64,000 bases of DNA from Chiridota heheva (taxonomy: Eukaryota > Echinodermata > Holothuroidea > Apodida > Chiridotidae): assembly GCA_020152595.1 (NCBI GenBank), contig JAIGNY010001587.1:2202501-2266500 (forward strand), given 5' to 3'. Shown piece by piece: positions 48,690-60,839 of the stretch; the first letter of the stretch is position 1, and each line of letters opens with the position of its first letter. The notes beneath the pieces were generated by a model that ran no database searches, was not told where the DNA came from, and saw only the letters and a list, made by a program, of their open reading frames with translations. Position numbers and translations under genes: made by a program.

Positions 48690-50900
48690 AATTGAGCCTT
48701 GCTTGGGTAACCATTTCGAAACAGGCAGAGGGGAAATTTTCCCTGCAAATTGAGAATATTCTGAGGTTCAAGGGTGAACCTGGGTCCAGAGGCGAAGCCC
48801 TGGAAACTCTGAAGATTTCTTGTTTTTAAAGATCTAAACTGGCTGAAAATCATCACAAAATTCAATTATAATTCATTGATGAAAAGAAGACCATTTTAAA
48901 TTCTAATGTTTAAATCTACTCAGATATTTGGGTTACCATTTTGAAACAGGCAGTCTAGGGAAATTTTTCCCTGCAAATTGAGAAAATTCTGGCAAAATTG
49001 TGGGGTTCATGGGCAAAGCCATGGAACTTGGAAGCTTGGGTCCAAAAGCAAAGCCCTGGAAGTTCTGAAGATTTCTTGTTTTTGATGCTCCAAAATGACA
49101 GAAAATTGTCACAAAATTCATGTATAATTCATTGATGAAAAGAAGTCCATTTTAAATTCTAATATTTAAATCTACTCAGATATTTGGGTTACCATTTTAA
49201 AAAAGGCAGTCTAGGGAAATTTTTCCCTGCAAAGTGAGAAAATTCTGGCAAAATTCTGGGGTTAATGGACAAAGCCCTGGTCCAGGGGCGAAGCCCCGGA
49301 AACTGAGGATTTCTTGATGGTGATGCCTCATAATGGTTTAAAATCTACACAAATTTCCAAAATGTAAGTGATGACAAGAAAATGATTTAAAATTCTGATG
49401 TTAATGTCTACTCGGATAAAATAAACAGGCAGAAGAGAAATTTCCCCTGAAAATAAAAATTCGGGCAAAATTGTGGAAGTGGTCCAGGGGCAAAGCCCCG
49501 GAAGCTCTGAATATTTCTTGTTTTTGATGCCCAAAAATAATTTCAAATCAACAGAAATTTAAAGTTCCAAAATATAGATTATGAAAAGAGGGCAATCTAA
49601 AATTTGAATGTTAAAATCTACTCAGATATAAACTGGATAAGCATTTTGGTTACCATTTCTAAGCAGGCTTAGGACAGTGGAAGAATTTCCTCTGAAATTG
49701 AGAAAATTTGAGCAAATTTTAGGGTTCATTGATAAAACCCTGGTCTGAGATTTCTTGTTTTTGATTCCCCGATGTCAACGCAAAATTCCAAAATGAAGAT
49801 CATGAGGTACTGGGGCTAAGCATGAGTAGGGGATCCAGGAGAAGAAGTCTTGCTTCAGGGCCCCTTGGATGGGAAGCCACCTGAAGCTCTCAAGAGGTAT
49901 TGGCTAAATTGATGTTCAAATTATGTGAAACTCAACACAAACTGATAAAGTTCGACAAAATTAAGTGATGATAAACAGATAAGACAATTTTAACTTCTCA
50001 TTTTAAAATCTACTCAGATAAGCATTATACAGTTATATAGAGTAACCATTTCCCCTAAAAACTGAGAAAATTCAGGCAAAATTGTGCACATGAAGCATTA
50101 TCTTTCCGTAAGGAGAAATGGTCTGTTAATCATTCACAGTTAATGCACACATCACCTCCAGCATATAATGCCCAACGATTTTTATCACCAGTTTGCAAAC
50201 AAATTTCTCCCACTAAGACACCTAACACAGATGATGAGGGATTTCAATCACGCACTGGCTTCTGTAATCTTATACACACAAATAACCTTAGGCTACTTGA
50301 CTGTGGTTTGCATGGGGTTGGCAGATAAACAATCATCGTTTGGAGTAGAAACACAATACATTGAAGAGGAAGTCAGGTTGGTTATTGTGATACCTGAGTC
50401 TTCAGGATTAAGTCGGGTGCGGGTAGGCTTAAAGAGAAACTTTTCGGCATGAGGAGTTCTAGGTGAAGCCATGGTCTAAAGGTTTCTCATTTTTCATGCC
50501 CCCAAATGGCTTAAAATCTTTACAAACAGATGTAGTTTCAAAATGTAATTGATAAAAGAAGACAATTTAAATTCTGTCTAATGTAAGAATCTGAAAAACA
50601 TTTGGGTTACCATGCATTCCAATATCAAGGAAGATGATTGTTTTTTTGTTTTTTTTGCCCCAAAAATTGTTTGAAATTGACATCACAAATATCCAAAATG
50701 TAATTGATGAAAAGAAAAAAATCAAATTCTTATCTTAAAATATACTGATAAGCATTTGGGTTACCATTTCTAAATAAGCAGAGGAGAAATTTCTTCTAAA
50801 AATTTGGCCACAATTGTTGGGTTCATGAACGCAGCTCTGATAGGGTCCGAGGGGCAAATCCTCTGAAAGAAATCTAGTTTTTTATGCCTAAAACTGACCC
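48690..50900. repeat. Decayed ~230-260-bp tandem array
   Basis: GGGTTACCATTTTGAAACAG with AGGCAG, then a GAAATTTTTCCCTGCAAATTG block, GGCAAAGCCCTGG, TTCTTGTTTTTGATGC and TTTAAATCTACTCAGATA recur in the same order. Unit starts lie near 48707, 48930, 49187, 49427, 49647, 50042, 50607 and 50758. Similarity falls away to the right. No coding potential is seen. Confidence 0.85.
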
Positions 50901-51019
50901 ATGTTCAGCAGGGCTATTGACTTTAAGCATGTGTGGGTGGGCATCTTTCACATATGTTCCCTACAGTCATGGCAGTTGCCAGACCAGAGCCCAATCACAT
51001 CATGCTGTCGATAGAGATG

Positions 51020-51760
51020 ATTCTGATAACTAGATGATTCGGGCATGATTGGGATGTATCTCTAATTTCAACAGACATCCAACATTTTAAATCTCTGCCC
51101 GACTAAGTGAGCAAGTATAATGTTGTCAGCATGATACAGTCGGGAGGACATGATTCTGTTATTCCGATTTAGGCATGATTGAAATGTATCTCCAATTTAA
51201 AGTCCATCCGACACATTTCTACCCGACTTAGTGCCCAAGTACGATGTTGTCAACATCATGATGCCAAGTTAGGAGGACATGATTATGATATAACGAGTCT
51301 AGATATCAGGAGTCTAGATATCAGAATCATGTCCTTCCGACTCATTCTAGACGAGTCGGGAGGACACGATTCTGATACAGTAATTCGGGCATGAATGAGA
51401 TGTGGCTCCAATTCAAACAGTACACTGACATTTTATGTCTCTGCCCGACTTAGTGCCCTAGTATGATGTTGTCAACATCATGATGTCAAGTTAGGAGGAC
51501 ATGATTTTGATATCTAGATCGAGTCTAGATATCAGAATCATGTCCTCCCGACTCATTCTAGACGAGTCGAGAGGACATGATTCTGATATAACAATTTGGC
51601 CATGATTGAGATGTATATCCGATTTAAACAGTATATTGACATTTGATGTCTTTGCCTGAATTAGTGCCCAAGTATGGCAAGTAAGATGTTGTCGGCATCA
51701 CGTGCCGAATTAGCAGTCGGAGGATATGTTTCAGATATCTACCTAAGTTGGACATGACTG
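51020..51760. repeat. Tandem array with optional ~70-bp palindromic module
   Basis: The unit marker GGCATGATTGxxATGTAT recurs near 51033, 51172, 51386, 51597 and 51750 (a diverged form). Intervals are about 139, 214, 211 and 153 bp. The longer units carry an extra block of nested palindromes built of AGGACATGATTCTGATATC, TCTAGA and GACTCATTCTAGACGAGTC. At 51496-51546 two 23-bp arms pair with one mismatch around a 5-base centre. Confidence 0.85.
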
Positions 51761-51839
51761 AGATATACTCTGATACCAGAGTACAAGTGCATCTGACATT
51801 CCTGCCCGACGAAGATCGGTATCTGGCCAAAGGAGTGGG

Positions 51840-52223
51840 TGGGGGGAGGAGGGGGGTGCTCATACATCCATGAAGGTAACAAAAATTATGATATTATATA
51901 GAACATTTTCAAAGTATTGTCTTTTTGCGAAGAAACAAAAACATAAAGGTATAACCCTGATAATTTCCCTACAATTTTGTTACAATATTGGGCCATTTCT
52001 TTTGCCTGACGAAATAGTTCAAATTGGACTTGCCCAACGAATTTGTTTACTTCTAGTAACACACCCCCATTTATGTAATTACGCCCCTGCATACACAGAA
52101 GGTAATAATTGGTACAAACAAAGTCCCAACCAATTCAACCAAACTGTAACAACAAAAATGAAACAAAAACCATAATCTAAGATAAGTTATCGTCCCATAG
52201 ATGAAATAAGTGAATGCCACCAT
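51840..52223. other. AT-rich sequence, nothing recognised
   Basis: Opens with a G-run (51840-51858). No gene or repeat seen. Confidence 0.45.
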
Positions 52224-52400
52224 GCTGGTAACTTCACTTCCAGTTTTCAACTTTCCTCATTGATTGCGAGAAATCTGTGATGTTTTCAATCACACATGTA
52301 GGTCCCTATGTTCGGTCCAAAGGATGTGTGATCATGCAATAACATCGCACATTTCTTGCGATCAATAGGGAAATTGAAAACCAGGAGTGACGTTACCAGC
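52224..52400. mobile_element. Small foldback MITE, family 4
   Basis: GCTGGTAACTTCACTTCCAG and a reverse-complement arm ending GGAGTGACGTTACCAGC enclose 177 bp. The arms pair for about 60 bp with scattered mismatches, including TTGATTGCGAGAAATCTGTG against its counterpart. A further inner ATCACACAT / ATGTGTGAT pair lies near the centre. Nearly the whole element could fold into one hairpin. No target duplication is clear. Confidence 0.8.
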
Positions 52401-53685
52401 ACAGCAGTGTTCACTTCTGAATGTATTTATGCAACGATACCTTCCTTTCCATTTATAAATTTTAAAATGACTTCTAAAGCAAACTTGGAAAAGTTGTGTG
52501 TAAGAGTATAAGCTAATGCTTTAATCCAAAATAAACTGCTTTAAAACTGTACCAACAGCCATTTCCACCAACCGGGTTTAATACTGGCAGTTCCACTGCT
52601 TTTTGAGTCCTATGTCAGATAGCTCTAGAACAACTTCCTTCCCCTATCTAAAAATAAATGTACTTCCTGGGCTGAGTTGTTTGATATTTTATCAGAAAAT
52701 AAACATTGGAATCTAGATCACTTAACTATTTATTTCTCAGAATTGACTTGCATTGGCCTATTTTGCTAATACACTTGATAAATTGCGATAAATTTAGGTG
52801 CCTGCAAGGCTGCAGAAAGCACAACCAAATCAATCGGACTTCCTTAAATCATACATGAGGTTATGCATCATGTTATAAAATGAAAATAAACAAGATGGTT
52901 TAAAGTTTGTGATTGGTGAAAACGCTATGAGACAAATACTGACAAACCAATCACCACCTTCCATCTTCAAATAAGTATACATAAGCTTTACAGATGATGT
53001 TTCAAGCACTTTTCTTGGCACAAGCTGCCTCTTTAAACAAAAGTTGCCTCAATATTAGTGCTAAGTATAGGTTAATGTTTCTCACTAACTTCTAATTATC
53101 TCAACGTCATCCTTCTTCTAAGAAATCCCCTCTAAACCAAAACTGGTATTAGAGAATAATTAATCATGCAAGCATTCCCCTGCATGCAATCATTCTGCCT
53201 GAAGATGGATAACAATAATCACCTCCTGTAAAAAAAACCTAAAGTAACAAAGCAAATAGGCTCATTCACATAGCCTATCATTTAAAGAAAATAAATTTAG
53301 AGTGTGTGTGTGTGGAGGGGAGGGGGGGGGGAAAGGGGACATACAGAAGGGATATATATGATAATCCAAGGTAATGAAAATGGTAAACCTACTAAACAAA
53401 ATTTGAAAAGTATTGCAGTTGTGGCACTATATTTCTCTCAAATAATTTTTCACTAAAAAAAGTAAAAGAGCTCTATAAAAATGGTTTCTATTTGAACAGC
53501 TTTCTTGATTTTCATTATATGACAAATGAGAAAAATTGGAATTTAAAAAAATGTTTTTCTCTACAAAAAGCAGAATTAGAGGTTTTAATGACTCAAAATA
53601 TTTCTGTAGTTAACACTTGACAAATATCAAAAACATCAACAAAATTCTGAGTTTTAGGGTTTTAATTAATGGTAAAGTTTTACCC
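52401..53685. other. AT-rich sequence, nothing recognised
   Basis: A GT/G-rich run lies at 53303-53340. No gene seen. Confidence 0.5.
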
Positions 53686-55225
53686 TTACAGAAATTCTAC
53701 CTTGCAACACACTTGCGACAAGCTAACATTCTTAGCTTGCACAAGGGTGCTGCAATCTTACTGCAAGCATGCTGCAAACTTGCAGCAAGAGTGCTGCTTG
53801 GTAGCTTGTGCAAGCTAATGTTAGCTTGCGAAGGCAAGCTAGCATAAAATATTTCTTACCTTGCACAAGCTTCCAAAAAGTTTTACTAGCTTGCACAAGT
53901 TAATTGTTCCAAATACTAGCTTGCAGCCTTCCCTTACATAAATATTAGCTTGCAGCAAGTTTGCAGTATGCTTGTGACAAGCTGACAATGTTTTAGATTG
54001 TACAAGCGTGCTGCAAGCTGGCAGTAAGCTAGTATTTGGAACAAGAATAACTTGTCAGTCCAGTAGCATGCCTATTAATGGGAACAAATTTGTTCCCATT
54101 AATGGGAACATTTGACCAATGGTCAGCGCCATTAACACAGACACATTTTTCAGCCTCCATTCCTATAACGTACGTGCGGAACCTCAAACAGCTGGAAGAA
54201 AATTCCTAGCCATTTGGGAAATTTTGGATGCGCAAAACATTAAGCGTAATACTAATACCTATGCTTGTTCCACTCCCATAACATAGGTTCACCACACCGT
54301 TTTTGAGCTATTGCAAAAAGTATAACATGACCCCTATGTTGTAGACGTGTTTCAGGCTGATAAAAATATATGCGTAAAACACATAACATATGACCACAAA
54401 TCAGACACGACATCAGCTGCCCTGGCCTAGATCTCGGTCGCCATCTTTCTTCGCGTTGTTTTTACATTGAATAGTTAAAATAGTACTTGGATTTCTATCC
54501 GTTTGTTTGTTTGTTTTAAAGGATTTATCTTTGGGAATTATTTATACAAACATTTTGTATGATAATTTGAATGTTTAATTCAAAAACCGTCTTTCCTAGA
54601 ATCCTACGCGACTTAAATTGAGGTTTTGTGGCGAGTCGTTCAGTGTGTACTGACACTGAGACTCATTTCCTTAGGATTCAATACAGTAACAGTGTGAAAC
54701 TGTCAGTGACGGTCACACTCACACGATCTGTCACTGAAAGTTCAAATAAAAGTTGGTATGATAACTGGGCACTTAGCCTGGAAAATTCGAGATGTATATT
54801 TAATACTTCACTATAATTTCGTGACGATATATCTCCTTATGCTGAGCGTGAAAGGTATAAAAATAACGGAGTTAGTTAACCTCGTTGTCCATAGTATTAA
54901 ACCATACAAACCGCGGGTTGTATTGAGTGTACGCTGCAGCATTAACGAGATCAAAACAATGCGCTCATTGATTGCGTGCAGTATGATGAAGAGAACGACT
55001 GATCAGAGAATGACCCACCTAGAGAGACACATTTTTGGCGCATGCCCAGAATTCCTAATGTTCCCATTAATGGGAATGCTACTGGACTGCTTGTGCAAGC
55101 TAGCAAAATCTATCTGCAAGCTTGCGCAAGCTAGCAAAACTGTTTGCAAGCTTGCGCAAGCTAACAAATATTTCATGCTCGCTTGTGCGAGCTAATGTCA
55201 GCTTTCGCAAGCTAGTATTTGTTCC
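53686..55225. mobile_element. AGCTTGC-rich foldback repeat, copy 2, split by a transposon
   Basis: 53690-54050 and 55095-55225 consist of degenerate AGCTTGC / GCAAGCT words, with ACAAGCTAACATT and GCTAGTATTTG blocks as in 24056-25116. The array is interrupted by the element at 54056-55089, which carries a 5-bp target duplication drawn from the array itself. Confidence 0.7.
54056..55089. mobile_element. 1.03-kb DNA transposon, TSD CTTGT, unclassified
   Basis: The left end CAGTCCAGTAGCATGCC and the right end GGGAATGCTACTGGACTG are inverted, and complementarity runs on through AATGGGAACA for about 31 bp. CTTGT at 54051-54055 and 55090-55094 is the likely 5-bp target duplication. A perfect 30-bp palindrome (ATTAATGGGAACAAA and its complement) lies at 54074-54103 next to the left tip. 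Frames inside, such as 54758-55195, run out through the terminus into the flanking repeat, so they are not believable genes. Confidence 0.8.
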
Positions 55226-56110
55226 AAATAAGTCAGTTCATATAACAACTCTATGCAAATTATCAGTCCACTTAAATCATTAAGGCAGTCTAATAATTTC
55301 CAATAAAAAATCGTAAAAACAATGTTTCAGATAATTTTTACCTTTTCAATTCTTTTTAAGCCCAATCATTGTAATTTTGGTTACCATCTATGACACTACA
55401 AATTTTAATTCAGACATTATGCACATTCTATATATTTATTCCACTTTTAAATAATGCACATTTTCAATGACGACAAGCTGTTTATAGACCTTACTCCCCC
55501 AAAAACTTTAACCAATACCAAGGCCGACGGCAAGGTGAGTAGAATAGCTCCTACTATTCTTTGAATAGTCAAGCTAAAATGGTGAAAATACGCTAAAACT
55601 CTTACCAAAAAAATTATTCTTCTAATGTGATCCTCATTTCTACAAAGGATAAAATACATTTAAAAAAAAATCCAGGTCTTACGTCCCTAGGCACATTGAC
55701 AAAACAGGTTTCAGCTGATTGATTTCACACATTGGCAAATCACGGCATTGGTAATGCCCTAAATAATTTCTTCAGCAAGGAGTAATTGCTCTAAACTTTT
55801 TACCTCATATCTAAATTATGTTGATACGTATTCTATATGTTTGCTTTAAGCTCCTATACATCCAGCAAGCCTCAAGATTTTACCATGTGATTTATTTCCA
55901 TATCATGTTTACCTGATGACGCTTTGTGGATAAAATTCACACATTCAAAGAGCAACATGAAAATCACATATCATCTTCTTGTTTTATCTTTTTTGGTTTT
56001 CATGTGTATTTTCCCAATGCTGCCATTCTCCTTTTGAGTTCTGTGTGGAGAATTCTGAACAAAGGTGGCAGTTACTTGTCAAGAATTAATTTCACTTTCT
56101 TTTGTTTGTT
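55226..56110. other. AT-rich sequence, nothing recognised
   Basis: No gene or repeat seen. Confidence 0.5.
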
Positions 56111-56659
56111 AAGGATTAGTTCAGGGGTCAAGCATGTTTGTTTTAAATGAAAGAGGACTTCAAAAGAAACAAAATGGTGCAGAAAACATTCAAATATCTT
56201 ATCCCAATAAGGAGTTATTCAAGTTTGGTATCATTTCTGTTGAAACAACTGAAAAAGTTGTGACGTCACAGCCTCAGATTCCTCAGTCTTTATGTATTTT
56301 AAAGAAAGTTTATTTAATTTTTTCACTAATCAAATTATTTTTCTTCAAACTTTCTTTGTGGTATATTATAAATACCCTTCCTAGATTCAGTTGTATTACT
56401 TTTTTGACATATCCCATGTTTTATAAGCCACAAAATTGCAGGACAAAATATGATAGAATACATCAAAACTTTGAGGAATCTGTGGCTATGACATCACAAC
56501 TAGTCGAATTTTAGTCGTTTCTATACAAATGATACCAACTTTAAACTTAAATATCTCCTTAACGGAATAAGATTTTTGAATGCTTTTTCCACCATTTTGT
56601 TTCTTTTGAAGTCTTCTTTCATATAAAATAGTTTTGCATGACCCCTGAACTAATCCTTT
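56111..56659. mobile_element. MITE family 1, complete copy D
   Basis: The ends AAGGATTAGTTCAGGGGTCA and TGACCCCTGAACTAATCCTT are inverted, with TA on both sides. The arms are about 150 bp and contain AAAGAAACAAAATGGTG on the left and CACCATTTTGTTTCTTTTGA on the right. The element is about 548 bp. It matches copy A closely, including CAGATTCCTCA and GACATATCCCAT in the centre. Confidence 0.88.
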
Positions 56660-56768
56660 AGTTTTTTGTATGCAAAAAAAAAACCTTACAATGTAGGAAA
56701 GCAAGAAGTTTTAAGACAAAAAATATTTGCAACAAACTATCAGGTTTTTTCTTAGCTTACAGAAGCTC

Positions 56769-57018
56769 GCGGCCGTAAAGTGAGGGCGTGCGTTTTTGCC
56801 AATTTATGTAGATTTTAACTTATATAAGTGGCAACATATGGTCTGTTTTTACAGAAATGTTCAAGCATTGTGCACAAGTGAACAAATTCCAAAAAAGTCA
56901 ATGGAAAAATTCAGAGTCGAGATTTAGTAGCATTCATGAAAATCCGTACGGCTGGGTGCAAGAGAGGTATTCTATTTAATACGAGGCACAACTTAAATAC
57001 ACCCTCACTTTCGGCTGC
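56769..57018. mobile_element. MITE family 3, copy 2
   Basis: GCGGCCGTAAAGTGAGGGCG at the left and ACCCTCACTTTCGGCTGC at the right are inverted with mismatches. About 250 bp. The left subterminal GCGTxxTTTGCxAATTT is also shared with 46218-46435. Confidence 0.7.
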
Positions 57019-58651
<1,633 letters not shown>

Positions 58652-58734
58652 ACTATATATATAATACCAGGATATATAAAAGATCTGCCATAATGTTCCA
58701 CCTCTTGAAGTGCTTGTGCCCCCTTTGAGAAAAG

Positions 58735-58955
58735 TCCTGGATAGTCCTGCATGTTATTATCTATATCATCTATATAATCTACTTTGTATGGGCCTGCATG
58801 TTATTATCTATATCATCTATATAATCTACTCTGTATGGGCCTGCGTGTTATTATCTATATTATCTATTATCTAGTTTTTATATAATCTACTATGCACGGT
58901 ACGTGCCTGCATGTTATTATCTATATTGTTTATTTTTTATCTAGTTTCTGATATT
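58735..58955. repeat. ~55-bp tandem repeat, 4 copies
   Basis: GCCTGCATGTTATTATCTAT starts at about 58746, 58791, 58841 and 58907, each followed by TATAATCTACT in the first copies. Spacing grows from about 50 to 66 bp through TATCTA slippage. Confidence 0.85.
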
Positions 58956-59195
58956 GTGCAACCTGCACACTGAACTCTTATTGCGCATCAGTCTCAGGTA
59001 GCGCAGCTCAAGATCAGCACCATGAACTCGCCCACAAAAGTGTTGGTCCTGGATGTAAACAAAATCTATTATCTGCAAAAATATATACAGCTTGCGTAAT
59101 TGTTACGGCTCTCATTCATACAGTACAAAGAAGATAAGCTATTCTAAATACCAAATAATATCAAAACTGCTCACATAGATAATTCCACATATTAA

Positions 59196-60168
59196 CCCTT
59201 TGGGGACTTGAATACAATTTCGAGAAAAATATTCTTTGGGATGGAATTTTGGAGGAAGAAAATCAAATTTGAAAACTATATTTTCAAAATAAAATTATAG
59301 CAGCTTGGAAGTACTTTATGAAAAATTGTTGCAAGTGAATTATGTCCAGAACAAACAGCTCTTTCAAATGATACATGAAATAACTCAAGTCAATAATACA
59401 TATCCATAGTAAGGATAATTTAATTAAAATGCAAATTTAGGCAAATTTACCCAATATTAAATAAATTTACCATTTTTGTTCAACCATTTGTAAACACTTA
59501 AAGTTGTTTTCATTTACTAGCTTTTTATATAAAAATTATGCAGAAATAAATTTTCATTACAATGACATAACATTTGAGTACCTTTATTCTCATATGTTGA
59601 TGTTATTATTCCATTAAATACATTTAGTCCTACCCTATAGCGCTCAATTACACAAATATACATCACTGTACATGCATACAGTACAGTATGTGTACAGTAT
59701 ATCATTACTAGTTCATAAAAACACTACCTGTTCCTTCTGGCTTTACTCTTGCTCCCCTCCAGGTTATATGTATAGGCCCAAGTCTAACTATCTATCATTA
59801 CCTATAGGCCTAAGGCTAACATTAGTTTTAGTTTCACTTACTGAATCTGTATCATTCCGATAATTCCGATCAGAATATCTCCTCAAAAATCATTATCACC
59901 ACTATCTCGGCTATCCACAAAAATTAATGCTAATGCTTCTCAGCAATACACATTTCCCCATTTTTCATTCCAAAATTTCTCAAAATATTCCAATATAATC
60001 CTCCTTGAATTTGGTATTTATGTTTGCAGAATCAGTTCATTGAATGATTTAGTTGGTTAATATGTTTGTAGAAAGTAAAGTGGTAGCTTAAATTCAATCC
60101 GCGGATATATCCGTCCGCAGTCTGTAGTGCGCGTTTGCGCTGGGAATCTGCCCGCAGTCCCCAAAGGG
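59196..60168. mobile_element. piggyBac-like non-autonomous transposon
   Basis: TTAA (59192-59195) is followed by CCCTTTGGGGACT. The other end is AGTCCCCAAAGGG followed by TTAA (60169-60172). A perfect 13-bp terminal repeat beginning CCC with a TTAA target duplication is the signature of piggyBac elements. The 973-bp interior is AT-rich and non-coding, with a CGGATATATCCG palindrome near the right end at about 60103. Confidence 0.85.
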
Positions 60169-60172
60169 TTAA

Positions 60173-60834
60173 GCAAGCTGATTAGAACAGAATTTTGCAG
60201 TACTAGCTGTAAGTGAAATTAGAGCTTTATCGGAAGGAAATTACATCTTGTATGCAAGATACAAACAAGATTACAGTTTCTGTAATGCATTGAAAATGCA
60301 CAAGACCAGACTATGTAGGTGATATTCCATAGGGACAAAATAAAATGTTTTTCTGATTTTATTTTTCCAAAATTCTTACATAGTTTTGGTAGAGGAAAAA
60401 ATATTACACCTTTCTAATTTAAACTTACTATTTATAGACTCTATGAAAGCTTATACTTGTATACCAGATTCCTCAAAAATAGTAACATTAGATTTAATAT
60501 TTTTGCACCTATTTGTCATTATTTCTAAGTATACTATTTAGTAATGTCTTTGGTGGAACAGGTTACTAAAGTAATATGTAACAAAAGTGGAAGAAAGGCA
60601 GCTGGGCTCTGGTAAGACATCATCCTTTCAACCATCAACTAAATCATAAGAAATCTTGAGCACCGTAATTCCACCACAAATTTAAAACATGCGAAAAACC
60701 GAATCAGTGATTTCCATGATCTCAAGTAGCTATTGCTTGTTGCCTAATTTCCCGCATTAATACATGATTGGTTAAAAAAGCATATAATGTGATGGAACTC
60801 ATAAAACATAATAACCGAACGCATTAAGGTGGAT
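60173..60834. other. AT-rich sequence, nothing recognised
   Basis: No gene or repeat seen before the next minisatellite. Confidence 0.5.
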
Positions 60835-60839
60835 GAAAG

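Noticed and set aside
54758..55195. 145-codon plus-strand frame as a transposase
   Set aside because: It crosses the transposon's right terminus into the AGCTTGC repeat, and no transposase motif is visible.
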